This document shows, in pieces, positions 7,626-15,521 of a stretch of DNA of 21,386 nucleotides. Origin of the DNA: an uncultured Oscillospiraceae bacterium (lineage in GTDB: Bacteria; Bacillota; Clostridia; Oscillospirales; Oscillospiraceae); assembly GCA_934572445.1 (NCBI GenBank), contig CAKTLD010000025.1, positions 1 through 21,386 of the forward strand. Reading direction: 5' to 3'. The notes beneath the pieces are model-generated. The model was given only the letters and a program-made list of their open reading frames with translations. It did not search any database and was not told where the DNA came from. Within the stretch, counting starts at the first letter, position 1; every line of letters starts with the position of its first letter. The translations under genes were made by a program, and so were the position numbers.

Positions 7626-8483
7626 TCAGTTATTGCTTCCGCAGCCGCAGCCGCAGCCGCAGCCCGCGCCGCCCTGCGGCGTGCTGGGCGGGAAGAAATC
7701 GTCCAGCGGGAACTCCACCGCGTCGAAGACCTTGCAGGGGTCCTCGCTGCAGCAGTCGCCGATACCGGCGAGCGTGCACTCGTCCGAGGGAATGCAGTAG
7801 TCGTACACGGGGATAAGGAGCTGCGTGTCGCGCTCAAGACGCACGGTGGAAAACTGGCCAAGCGAGATGCACACGCGGCGGATGGCGGACTCATCGAAGA
7901 TGATGGGCTCGTCGAACGCCTCCAGAATACCGGTGGGAACACCCGTGAGCGTACCGCGCGCGCAGCCGCAGCGGCAGTTGCAGTTGTCGGCAAAGTGCGC
8001 GCACAGCAGGATCGGGTCCACGACCTCGACGACCGCGGTGGGAAGATTCGCCGTCAGATCCAGCGGTACATCGACCATATTCTCCATAGGCTCGGAGGAG
8101 TATATCTTCGCGCCGCTCTCGCTGCCGAACAGCACTACGCGCTTATCGAACGTCGCAAGACCCTCCACCTCCGTATATCGCGCGCTGCCGTTCATCGCCT
8201 GTAGGATGATACGGTAGAAAAAGCGCATGTCGACGGTGTAGTAGCCGCGGTTAAAGTTCACCGGCTCCACATCCACAAAGGTGTAGAGCAGCTCGGCGCT
8301 GCCGCCGCGGATGTTCTGCGCGGCGCTCAGCACGCTCTGCGCCGTGGCCGTTGGGTAAAAGAGCAGATCTTCAATGCAGTCCTTGTCTCTGCACGAGGAG
8401 TAGATCTTTTTCGTATGAATACAGACCGCTTCACGCACGCTGTTCGCGCCGCACACGGGGCCTGCAGCAACTTTATCAGCCAT
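7626..8483 (-). CDS. Cysteine-rich conserved protein with Gly-Cys tail, possible spore-surface protein
   Basis: I do not recognise a named family with certainty; the N-terminus (VREAVCIHTKKIYSSC, then RDKDCIEDL) recalls uncharacterised clostridial proteins. It has 285 residues and 19 cysteines (about 7%), with four in the first 36 residues, a mid-protein cluster DNCNCRCGC, a further group of six before the tail, and a C-terminal GCGCGCGCG. There is no signal peptide or membrane span. The ATG at 8483 follows AGGAGG by 12 bases; an upstream in-frame extension to 8612 overlaps the promoter region and is not used. It is monocistronic, divergent from the DUF4364-like gene, beside the spoIIIA operon, and has a sporulation-sigma-like element upstream. 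A coat or exosporium role is inference; metal binding is an alternative. Confidence 0.8.
   Translation of the reverse strand: MADKVAAGPVCGANSVREAVCIHTKKIYSSCRDKDCIEDLLFYPTATAQSVLSAAQNIRGGSAELLYTFVDVEPVNFNRGYYTVDMRFFYRIILQAMNGSARYTEVEGLATFDKRVVLFGSESGAKIYSSEPMENMVDVPLDLTANLPTAVVEVVDPILLCAHFADNCNCRCGCARGTLTGVPTGILEAFDEPIIFDESAIRRVCISLGQFSTVRLERDTQLLIPVYDYCIPSDECTLAGIGDCCSEDPCKVFDAVEFPLDDFFPPSTPQGGAGCGCGCGCGSNN
7635..7660 (-). repeat. CCGCAG hexamer repeat encoding the Gly-Cys tail
   Basis: About four tandem copies of a CCGCAG unit (plus strand) encode alternating Gly and Cys codons at the end of the cysteine-rich protein. Because the codons are nearly identical, the tract could expand or contract by slippage in steps of two residues without shifting the frame. 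Confidence 0.75.
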
Positions 8484-8548
8484 ATAGCAAGAATACCTCC
8501 TATTTAAGTACTGCGAAAGAGCGGCGCTGCGCCGTCTTCTTTCACCCC

Positions 8549-8576
8549 AGTCTATGCCTGCGCGGCAAATGGGTGC
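8549..8576 (-). promoter_or_regulatory. Possible sigma-E/sigma-K promoter of the cysteine-rich gene
   Basis: On the minus strand CATAGACT (8549-8556) resembles the sigma-E -10 consensus and the CATA core of sigma-K. An AC-containing GCACCC (8571-8576) sits about 16 bases upstream of CATA, at the position of the sigma-K -35 AC. The last two -10 bases do not fit sigma-K, and no good sigma-E -35 is seen. I see no good sigma-A promoter here. The predicted leader of roughly 60 bases contains a GGCGC-A-GCGCC palindrome. Confidence 0.35.
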
Positions 8577-8605
8577 GGCGCGGCCGCGGCATTTTGAAAA
8601 AATCC

Positions 8606-8634
8606 TATACATAACGCCGCAAAAGCGTTATAAT
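8606..8634 (+). promoter_or_regulatory. Promoter of the DUF4364-like gene with an inverted repeat in its core
   Basis: TATACA (8606-8611) and TATAAT (8629-8634) are 17 bases apart, a good sigma-A arrangement. A perfect 7-bp inverted repeat, ATAACGC (8611-8617) and GCGTTAT (8625-8631), fills the spacer and overlaps both boxes, which suggests a repressor operator. The start would be near 8641, about 24 bases before the ATG. Confidence 0.65.
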
Positions 8635-8664
8635 ACTCCCATCACAGACCCAAGGAGGTGCGCT

Positions 8665-9210
8665 ATGGGGCGCGTCGGCTTTATCCAGGACAAGCTGGAG
8701 ATCAAGTTCCTTATACTGTATGTGGCTTCCCGTCTTATCGAACCGGTACCGTTCGAGGCAATGCAGGAATTGACGATGTGCGACGAGGGCATCGACTTTT
8801 TCGACTTTTCCGAGTGCCTGAGCAATCTTGTCGAGTCGCAGCACCTGACGCTTTCCGACGACGGGCTGTATGCCGTCACGGAAAAGGGGCTGCACAACGG
8901 CGCGATCTGCGAGTCAAGCCTGCCCTATTCCGTGCGCCTGCGCGCCGACAAGAATATCACCATCTTCAACCAGAAGCTCAAGCGCCGCGCGCAGATCAAG
9001 ACGGACATCGTTCCCCGCCGCAATGGGACCTACACCGTCACGCTCGCTTTCAACGACGATGATGACCTGCCCATCCTCAAGATGGAACTGATGGTGCCCA
9101 AGGAAGTGATGGCACACGACCTTGCCGCGCGCTTCCAGAAAAATCCCGAACAGCTCTACACCGGCGTTTTGAACACGCTGTTTGCAGAGCCGGACGCGGA
9201 AAACTCATAA
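8665..9210 (+). CDS. DUF4364 family protein, putative winged-helix regulator
   Basis: This 181-residue protein is the only plus-strand gene. The N-terminus (GFIQDKLEIKFLILYVASRL, then PVPFEAMQELTMCDEGIDFFDFSECLSNLVESQHL) matches my memory of the DUF4364 family of Clostridia, whose first half looks like a winged helix: three helices and the wing TLSDDGLYAVTEKG. The C-terminal half is a beta-rich domain (NGTYTVTLAF, then LPILKMELMVP). The function is unknown. The ATG at 8665 follows AAGGAGG at about seven bases; an open frame further upstream overlaps the promoter and is rejected. The promoter contains an inverted repeat, so self-regulation is possible. It is convergent with polC. Confidence 0.85.
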   Translation: MGRVGFIQDKLEIKFLILYVASRLIEPVPFEAMQELTMCDEGIDFFDFSECLSNLVESQHLTLSDDGLYAVTEKGLHNGAICESSLPYSVRLRADKNITIFNQKLKRRAQIKTDIVPRRNGTYTVTLAFNDDDDLPILKMELMVPKEVMAHDLAARFQKNPEQLYTGVLNTLFAEPDAENS

Positions 9211-9218
9211 AAATCAAG

Positions 9219-9248
9219 GGAGGGAGCCGGCTTCAGCGGGCTCTCTCC
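9219..9248 (+). other. Stem-loop after the DUF4364-like gene
   Basis: GGAGGGAGCC (9219-9228) can pair with GGCTCTCTCC (9239-9248) with one G-T wobble. It lies nine bases after the stop codon but has no U-run, so it may stabilise the mRNA 3' end rather than terminate transcription. A strong terminator follows about 50 bases further on. Confidence 0.45.
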
Positions 9249-9295
9249 TCTGCTTGCGTGTCTCCCTTTGTCTCCGCTTTTGTGCGATACGCGCC

Positions 9296-9340
9296 AAAGA
9301 GGGCCATTCTCCCGTGTGAGAGAATGGCCCTCTTTATTAT
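9296..9340. terminator. Bidirectional rho-independent terminator between convergent genes
   Basis: AAAGAGGGCCATTCTC (9296-9311) and GAGAATGGCCCTCTTT (9320-9335) form a perfect 16-bp stem with an 8-base loop. TTTATTATT follows on the plus strand; on the minus strand the stem ends in CTTT followed by GGCG. It ends the plus-strand DUF4364-like transcript and probably also the minus-strand polC transcript. Confidence 0.93.
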
Positions 9341-9373
9341 TGTGATGCTCTGTTGTCCTGTACCGGCAGGAGA

Positions 9374-12300
9374 TCAGAACAGCGTCAGCTGGCTGGTCTC
9401 CGGCAGACCCGCGAATGCGCCAAGCGCGCGCAGCTGGTCGATATGTGTCTGCGAGAGCTTGTTGCAGCACAGGGAAAATTCTTCAACAGACGTAAAGTCC
9501 TTTCCCTTGCGTTTCTCGACGGTGTCAAGCGCAGCGGTCTCACCGAGGCCGCGAACGGACGTGAACGGCGGCAGCAGACCGTTTTCCGTGACGACGAACT
9601 TTGTCGCGTCGCTGCGGTAGATGTCAATGGGTTCAAAATGGAAGCCGCGCAGGCAGAATTCATAACAGACCTCGAGCGTCGTCATCAGGTCCTGTTCGAC
9701 GGCCGTCGCCTCCTTGTTGTTTTCGATCTCGCGGATACGGCGGCGCAGCGCGTCGGCATCCTTGCAACACTCCGCTGCGTCAAACGCTTTGGCGCGGATG
9801 GAGAAAAACGTGGCATAGAACGCGAGCGGCTCGTGGACCTTGAACCATGCGATACGGAACGCCATCATGACGTACGCGACGGCGTGCGCCTTCGGGAAGA
9901 GATAGCCGATCTTGGCAAGCGACTCGATGTACCACTCCGGCACGTCGTGCTTGCGCATCTCTTCGACCCACATCGGCCAGTCCCCTGCCTTGCCCTTTTT
10001 CACCTTGCCCTTTCGCACCGCCTCCATGATCTTGAAGCTCATCTTCGGGTCGAGCCCCATGCGGATGAGATAGAGCATGATATCGTCACGGCAGCCGACC
10101 GTTTCCAGAACGCTGGCCGTGCCGCTGATGATCAGATCCTTTGCGTTGCCGAGCCATACGTCCGTGCCGTGGGAGAAGCCGGAAAGGCGCAGCAGCGTAT
10201 TGAAGTCCTTCGGCTGCGTATCGACGAGCATCTGGCGCGTGAAGCGTGTGTTGAACTCCGGGATCGCAACGGCGCCCGTGGGGCCGAGCACCTCGTCATT
10301 CTCGTAGCCGAGCACCCTGGACGAGATAAAGATCGACATCGTGTCGGGATCGTCGAGCGGAATGGCGCGGGCGTTCACGCCCGTCAGGTTTTCGAGCATG
10401 CGGATCATCGTCGGGTCATCGTGTCCGAGCATGTCGAGCTTTAAGAGGTTGTCCTCCATGCAGTGATATTCAAAATGCGTGGTGATCGTGTCGCTGTCGG
10501 GGTCGTCGGCGGGATGCTGCACGGGGCAGAAATCCTCGATATCCATGTCATCCGGCACAACAACAAGGCCGCCGGGATGCTGCCCCGTCGTGCGGCGCAC
10601 GCCGACGCAGCCCGCCGTCAGGCGGTCGATCTCGGCATTGCCCGCGGCGATGCCGTTTTCCTCAAGGTATTTTTTGACAAAGCCGTAGGCCGTCTTCTCT
10701 GCGAGCGTACCGATCGTGCCCGCGCGGAAGACCTGTGTTTTGCCAAACATCTCGACCGCGTGCTGATGCGCGCGCGCCTGGTATTCGCCCGAGAAGTTCA
10801 GGTCGATATCGGGCACCTTGCCGCCGCCGTAGCCGAGAAAGGTCTCAAACGGGATGTCGAAGCCGTCCTTGACGTACTTCGTGCCGCAGACGGGGCATAT
10901 TTTATCCGGCATGTCCGCGCCGCAGCCGTATTCCCCCTCACGGAATTCAACGCTGCGGCACTTGGGGCAGCGGTAGTGCGGCGGGAGGGCGTTGACTTCG
11001 GTAATGCCGGCCATGTACGCCACGAGCGACGAGCCGACCGACCCTCGCGAACCGACCAGATACCCGCACTCGAGCGAGCGCTGCACGAGCTTCTGCGCCG
11101 ACATATAAACGACATCGTACTTGCCCAGAATGCTGCCGAGTTCAACGTTCAGCCGGTCAACGATCAGCTGCGGCAGATCGTCGCCGTAAAGCTCATGGGC
11201 TTTTCCCCATACCATGCGGTTGAGATCTTCTTCCGAATTTTCAAGCCGCGGCGGGAAAAGCTTGCCCTTGGGCAGAAGTTCGATATCCTCCACCTGCTCG
11301 GCGATGGCGCGGGTGTTCGTCACGACGACCTCATAGGCCTTCTCCTTGCCGAGGTAGTCAAATTCCTTGAGCATCTCGTCCGTCGTGCGGAAGTAGAGCG
11401 GAACAGGCTCGTTCGCGTCGGGGAATTTCTTCGACGCGAGCAGAATATGGCGGTAGACCTCGTCCTCAGGGTCAAGGAAATGAACGTCGCCTGTGGCGCA
11501 GACGGGCTTTTGGAGTTCTTCGCCGAGCCTGACGACCGTGCGATTGAAATTCTTCAGGTCTTCATCGTCACGCACCGTGCCGTCGCGCACCATAAAACGA
11601 TTGTTGCAGATGGGCTGGATCTCCAGAAAATCATAGTAGGAGGCGATGCGCTTGAGTTCGCTCCAGTCCTTGTGGTCGACGATGGCGCGGAACAGCTCTC
11701 CCGCCTCGCAGGCGGAACCGACGATCAATCCCTCGCGGTGCTGGTTCAGTTCGCTCTTCGGAATGATGGGCACGCGCTTAAAGTATTTGAGATTCGAGGC
11801 CGAGATAAGCTGGTAGAGATTCTTGAGGCCCACCTTGTTCTTGGCGATCAGGATGATGTGCTTCGGGAAACGGCTGCGCTTTGCGCCCAGCGGACGCAGC
11901 TTGACCATCTCATTGTTGATCTGCTGAAGACGTGTCACGCCGCGCTCTTCGAGCATCGGGAAGAACTTGGCGAGCATCTGCGCGACCGGTACCGCGTCAT
12001 CGGACGCGCGGTGGTGGTTGAACTGCGGAAGCTGCAAATGATCGGCCACGATGTCGAGCTTGTACTTTCCAAGCTCAGGCAGGAGGTTCTGCGCAAAAAT
12101 CAGCGAATCGAGATATGTCGGATCGAACGGGATGCCGCACTTTTGGCAGCCCGCGCGGATGAAGCTGATATCAAACTCCGCATTGTGCGCGGCAAGCGGG
12201 CGGCCGCCCGCAAAATCAAGAAAAGCATGCAGCGCATCGGCAAGCTTCGGCGCGCCGCGCAGCATATCGTCCGTGATACCGGTCAGGCCGATGATCTCAG

Positions 12301-13354
12301 GCGAAAGCCTGCGCTCGGGGTCAACAAACGTCTGGAACGTTCCGGTGATCTCACCGTTTTTCAGGATGACCGCACCGATCTCAGTGATGGCGTCATGCGC
12401 CACCTTGAGTCCGGTCGTTTCAATGTCGAAGCAGCATATCTCCGTGGAAAAGTCTCCATCCTGCGCGCCATGCACGGCGATGCGGTCATCCAGATTGTTG
12501 ATGAAATACCCCTCGCAGCCGTATAGGAGCTTGATCTTACCCTCGCCGGTGTGCCATGCATCCGGAAAACTCTGTGCCACGCCGTGGTCCGTGATGGCGA
12601 TGGCAGGCATTCCCCACTTGATCGCGCGCTTGACGGCGGCCGCGGTATCGGTCAGCGCGTCCATGTTGGACATGCGCGTATGTAAGTGCAGCTCCACGCG
12701 CTTTTCCTCCGCCGTGTCCTTGCGCTCTGCGTGCTCGATCTGCATAATGTCCTGCGGGTTGAGCTGCATGTCCTTACCGTCGTAGGTCAGTTCCATTCTG
12801 CCGCTCACGCGCAGCCACATGCCGTTGTCGATCTTTCCGTTCAGCTCGAGCGCTTCGCGCTCGGACAGGCTGCGGCGAATCATCAGCGAGCCCTCGTAAT
12901 CCGTGATCTCGACAAGCATCGTCCACATACCGGCGCGGCGCGTCTCATGGCAGTCGAACTTGAAAACCTTGCCCTCAACCACAACGTGACCGGCTTTGGG
13001 CGTCAGCTCGGAAATGGGCAGCACACGGCCCTTTGCGATCTCGCGGCCCATGATGACACTGCCGCTGCCGCTCACTTTGCGGCCCGCGGTTTTCGTCATG
13101 TCGGGAAAGCTCTCCGCCGTGGAGCGGACGCGCAGCGTCACGCGCGCGAGGTCATAGTGCCGCGCAAGCTGCTGCTCGATCAGCTCGCGCGCGGTGTCGG
13201 TCAGCTCAGCGCGCACCGTCATATCCAGCATCATCGTACGCTTTTCCGGCTCGAGCACCATGTTCGTGACCATCGCGGCGTTGAGCGGGACGCGCAGGTC
13301 AAAATCCGGCGAAAAGTCGGTGAATAATTCAAAAAAAGGAATCTTTTGTGCCAT
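9374..13354 (-). CDS. polC: DNA polymerase III alpha subunit, Gram-positive PolC type
   Basis: This 1326-residue protein is PolC, the replicative polymerase of low-GC Gram-positive bacteria, with built-in 3'-5' exonuclease. Domains in order: N-terminal domain and OB fold (about 1-215); PHP domain starting VELHLHTRMSNMDA (HLHT at 223-226) and resuming after residue 475; DEDD-type exonuclease inserted at about 303-470 with FDIETTGL, AHNAEFDISF and HRASDDA; zinc-binding pairs CPKC (796-799) and CPVC (820-823); palm motif PDIDLNFSGE (848-857) with the catalytic aspartates; helix-hairpin-helix near the end. It ends QLTLF, a good beta-clamp-binding peptide. The ATG at 13354 has AAGG at eight bases; a GTG two codons earlier is too close to that site. 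Last gene of the operon; in B. subtilis proS precedes it, here ispG does. Confidence 0.98.
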   Translation of the reverse strand: MAQKIPFFELFTDFSPDFDLRVPLNAAMVTNMVLEPEKRTMMLDMTVRAELTDTARELIEQQLARHYDLARVTLRVRSTAESFPDMTKTAGRKVSGSGSVIMGREIAKGRVLPISELTPKAGHVVVEGKVFKFDCHETRRAGMWTMLVEITDYEGSLMIRRSLSEREALELNGKIDNGMWLRVSGRMELTYDGKDMQLNPQDIMQIEHAERKDTAEEKRVELHLHTRMSNMDALTDTAAAVKRAIKWGMPAIAITDHGVAQSFPDAWHTGEGKIKLLYGCEGYFINNLDDRIAVHGAQDGDFSTEICCFDIETTGLKVAHDAITEIGAVILKNGEITGTFQTFVDPERRLSPEIIGLTGITDDMLRGAPKLADALHAFLDFAGGRPLAAHNAEFDISFIRAGCQKCGIPFDPTYLDSLIFAQNLLPELGKYKLDIVADHLQLPQFNHHRASDDAVPVAQMLAKFFPMLEERGVTRLQQINNEMVKLRPLGAKRSRFPKHIILIAKNKVGLKNLYQLISASNLKYFKRVPIIPKSELNQHREGLIVGSACEAGELFRAIVDHKDWSELKRIASYYDFLEIQPICNNRFMVRDGTVRDDEDLKNFNRTVVRLGEELQKPVCATGDVHFLDPEDEVYRHILLASKKFPDANEPVPLYFRTTDEMLKEFDYLGKEKAYEVVVTNTRAIAEQVEDIELLPKGKLFPPRLENSEEDLNRMVWGKAHELYGDDLPQLIVDRLNVELGSILGKYDVVYMSAQKLVQRSLECGYLVGSRGSVGSSLVAYMAGITEVNALPPHYRCPKCRSVEFREGEYGCGADMPDKICPVCGTKYVKDGFDIPFETFLGYGGGKVPDIDLNFSGEYQARAHQHAVEMFGKTQVFRAGTIGTLAEKTAYGFVKKYLEENGIAAGNAEIDRLTAGCVGVRRTTGQHPGGLVVVPDDMDIEDFCPVQHPADDPDSDTITTHFEYHCMEDNLLKLDMLGHDDPTMIRMLENLTGVNARAIPLDDPDTMSIFISSRVLGYENDEVLGPTGAVAIPEFNTRFTRQMLVDTQPKDFNTLLRLSGFSHGTDVWLGNAKDLIISGTASVLETVGCRDDIMLYLIRMGLDPKMSFKIMEAVRKGKVKKGKAGDWPMWVEEMRKHDVPEWYIESLAKIGYLFPKAHAVAYVMMAFRIAWFKVHEPLAFYATFFSIRAKAFDAAECCKDADALRRRIREIENNKEATAVEQDLMTTLEVCYEFCLRGFHFEPIDIYRSDATKFVVTENGLLPPFTSVRGLGETAALDTVEKRKGKDFTSVEEFSLCCNKLSQTHIDQLRALGAFAGLPETSQLTLF

Positions 13355-13389
13355 AGCCACAACCTTATCTCAGTATCGTTTCCGTTCGG

Positions 13390-14427
13390 TCAGAGCTTTT
13401 TGATTTCCTCCATCAAGGCGTCGACAAGCCTTTCCTGCGGCACTTTGTAAAGCACCTTTCCCTTGCGGAAGATCAGGCCCTCGCCCTTGCCGCCGGCCAC
13501 GCCGATATCGGCGGCCGAGGCCTCGCCCGGCCCGTTAACGACACAGCCCATCACAGCGACCGTGATGTTTTTCTTACAATCGGCAAGCCGCCGTTCGAGC
13601 TCTTCGGCAATGGGGATCATGTTATATGCCGTGCGGCCGCACGTCGGGCAGGAGACGAGGTTCACGCCGCTGCGGCGGATGCCGCAGGCCTGCAGAATAC
13701 GCTTGGCGGCGCAGACCTCCTCCACGGGGTCCGCCGTGAGCGAGACGCGCATCGTGTCGCCGATGCCTTCGCACAGAAGGCCACCGATGCCGATGGCGGA
13801 CTTCAAAAGTCCCATCGCTGGCGTGCCCGCCTCGGTCACGCCGAGGTGAAGCGGATAATCGACCTTGTCGTGCAGCAGACGGTAGGCCGCCATGTTGAGC
13901 GGCACGTCGGAGCTCTTGACCGAGATGCATATCTCAGTGAAGTCGAATTTTTCAAGCAGCCGCACATGTCTGAGCGCGCTCTCGACGAGCGCCTCGGGCG
14001 TCACGCGGCCATATTTTGCGAGCAGCTCCTTTTCAAGCGAGCCGCCGTTCACACCGATGCGGATGGGGACCTTGTGTTCGCGGCAGGCGTCTACGACCGC
14101 CTTGACGCGGTCGTCTCCCCCGATGTTGCCGGGGTTGATGCGAATTTTGTCCGCGCCGCGCGCCGCCGCTTCGACGGCAAGGCGGTAGTCAAAATGAATG
14201 TCCGCGACAAGTGGGATAGAGATATTCTCCTTGATTTCGCTCAGCGCGTGCGCAGCCTCCATATTCGGCACCGTAACGCGCACGATCTCGCAGCCCGCCT
14301 CTTCGAGGGCGTGGATCTGCGCGATGGTGGCCTTGGCGTCCTCGGTGTGCGTGTTGCACATCGACTGGATCGTGACCGGCGCACCGCCGCCGATGGCGAC
14401 GCCGCCCGCGATAATTTGCTTGCTCAT
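13390..14427 (-). CDS. ispG: 4-hydroxy-3-methylbut-2-enyl diphosphate synthase (GcpE)
   Basis: This 345-residue enzyme carries out the penultimate step of the MEP pathway, reductively converting methylerythritol cyclodiphosphate to HMBPP. The N-terminal TIM barrel includes GGGAPVTIQSMCNT, DIHFDYRLA and KIRINPGNIG. The C-terminal iron-sulfur domain has Cys260 and Cys263 (SCPTCGRT), Cys295 (MGCVVNGPGE) and Glu302, the expected 4Fe-4S ligands. It is the compact bacterial form without the extra plant domain. The ATG at 14427 has GGAGG at eight bases; the frame opens ten codons earlier inside the end of rseP, and those residues are not family-like. It lies between rseP and polC. Confidence 0.97.
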   Translation of the reverse strand: MSKQIIAGGVAIGGGAPVTIQSMCNTHTEDAKATIAQIHALEEAGCEIVRVTVPNMEAAHALSEIKENISIPLVADIHFDYRLAVEAAARGADKIRINPGNIGGDDRVKAVVDACREHKVPIRIGVNGGSLEKELLAKYGRVTPEALVESALRHVRLLEKFDFTEICISVKSSDVPLNMAAYRLLHDKVDYPLHLGVTEAGTPAMGLLKSAIGIGGLLCEGIGDTMRVSLTADPVEEVCAAKRILQACGIRRSGVNLVSCPTCGRTAYNMIPIAEELERRLADCKKNITVAVMGCVVNGPGEASAADIGVAGGKGEGLIFRKGKVLYKVPQERLVDALMEEIKKL

Positions 14428-14440
14428 AGAATCAGCCTCC

Positions 14441-15502
14441 TCACAGGAGCTTGACAATGTCGTGGAACGTGACGAACAGCATCAGCGCCATTAAGAGCGC
14501 AAAGCCGATACCGTTGATGACGTTCAGATATTTGGACGGAATTTCCTTCTTGAAAAGCGCCACGGCGATGCCGTTGACCAGTAGGAACAGTACATGTCCG
14601 CCGTCGAGCGCGGGCAGCGGCAGCAAGTTCATCACGGCAAGATTCACCGCGATCATCGCGGCAAAATAAAGGATATTTTCCAGCGCCGCACCGAAGCCTG
14701 CTTCGGCCTCCGTCTCCTTTCCGACCTCGGTGATGGTCGAAACGATTCCGACCGGCCCGCTCAGATCGTTCACGCCCGCGGCTCCCGAAAGCAGCATTTG
14801 CAGGCTCAGACGCACGATGCGGACATAGTCCATCGTTTGGTACCAGCTGTATTGCAGCCGGTTAAGCGGCGTCCCCTCGACGATGCCGCCGTAGGTGAAG
14901 CCGTAGGCCTCGTACTCCTTGCCGTTTTCGTCGGTGTAGACCTGCTTCGTGAGTGTGCGGTCGAGCTTTTTGCCGTCGCGCAGGACAGTCATGTCGATCG
15001 TGCCCGTGTCGCCAAGGCCCATGATGAGCGACACGTCGCTCTTCAAATAGATGCGCTCGCCGTTGATGGCGTAGATCATGTCGCCGGGCATCAGGCCGTC
15101 CTCCCCCCGCTGCGGGAAATCGGGGTTCAGCTCGACGATCTCCGACGTATAGAACGCCTGTGCGCCCGCGTACAGGCAGATAACGATGATGAGGCCCGTC
15201 AGGAAGTTCATAAACGCGCCCGCGACGAAGATGATGAATTTCTTCCACCAGACCTGGCGGTTGAGCGCGCGGTCGTCATCCGAATCCTCGTCCTCGCCCT
15301 CCATGGCGCAGTAGCCGCCGATGGGCAGTAGACGCAGGGAGTATTCTGTGTCCCCTATCGTCTTATGGAAGAGCTGCGGGCCCATGCCGATGGAAAATTC
15401 GTTGACGCGCACGCCGCAGGCCTTGGCCGCCAAAAAGTGGCCAAGCTCGTGCACGGCGATGAGTACGCCGAAAATCAGGATCGCAATGAGAATATAAACC
15501 AT
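14441..15502 (-). CDS. rseP: RIP metalloprotease (site-2 protease family)
   Basis: This 353-residue membrane protease is RseP/RasP, which cleaves anti-sigma factors and remnant signal peptides inside the membrane. The zinc-binding HELGH lies at residues 18-22 in the first span, and the third metal ligand is in LLPLPALDGG (293-302). Other spans are near 90-112 and 325-350. A PDZ domain fills about 115-200 (GLMPGDMIYAINGERI). The FSIGMGP and LLPIGGYCAMEGE blocks are typical. An acidic stretch (GEDEDSDDD) at about 69-77 precedes span 2. The ATG at 15502 has AGGAG five bases upstream; an in-frame extension into dxr is rejected. Confidence 0.96.
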   Translation of the reverse strand: MVYILIAILIFGVLIAVHELGHFLAAKACGVRVNEFSIGMGPQLFHKTIGDTEYSLRLLPIGGYCAMEGEDEDSDDDRALNRQVWWKKFIIFVAGAFMNFLTGLIIVICLYAGAQAFYTSEIVELNPDFPQRGEDGLMPGDMIYAINGERIYLKSDVSLIMGLGDTGTIDMTVLRDGKKLDRTLTKQVYTDENGKEYEAYGFTYGGIVEGTPLNRLQYSWYQTMDYVRIVRLSLQMLLSGAAGVNDLSGPVGIVSTITEVGKETEAEAGFGAALENILYFAAMIAVNLAVMNLLPLPALDGGHVLFLLVNGIAVALFKKEIPSKYLNVINGIGFALLMALMLFVTFHDIVKLL

Positions 15503-15521
15503 GGTCTCTCCTATCAGAAGG

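Noticed and set aside
8484..8612. 43-codon N-terminal extension of the cysteine-rich protein
   Set aside because: It runs through the likely promoter and leader, has no good ribosome binding site, and the ATG at 8483 has AGGAGG upstream.
8554..8664. 37-codon N-terminal extension of the DUF4364-like protein
   Set aside because: It covers the -35 and -10 boxes and the ribosome binding site of the ATG at 8665.
10463..12526. 687-codon open frame on the plus strand
   Set aside because: It is fully antisense to polC, which has intact domains throughout. Long antisense frames are expected in GC-rich DNA, and its translation has no recognisable motif and is rich in Arg, His and Ala.
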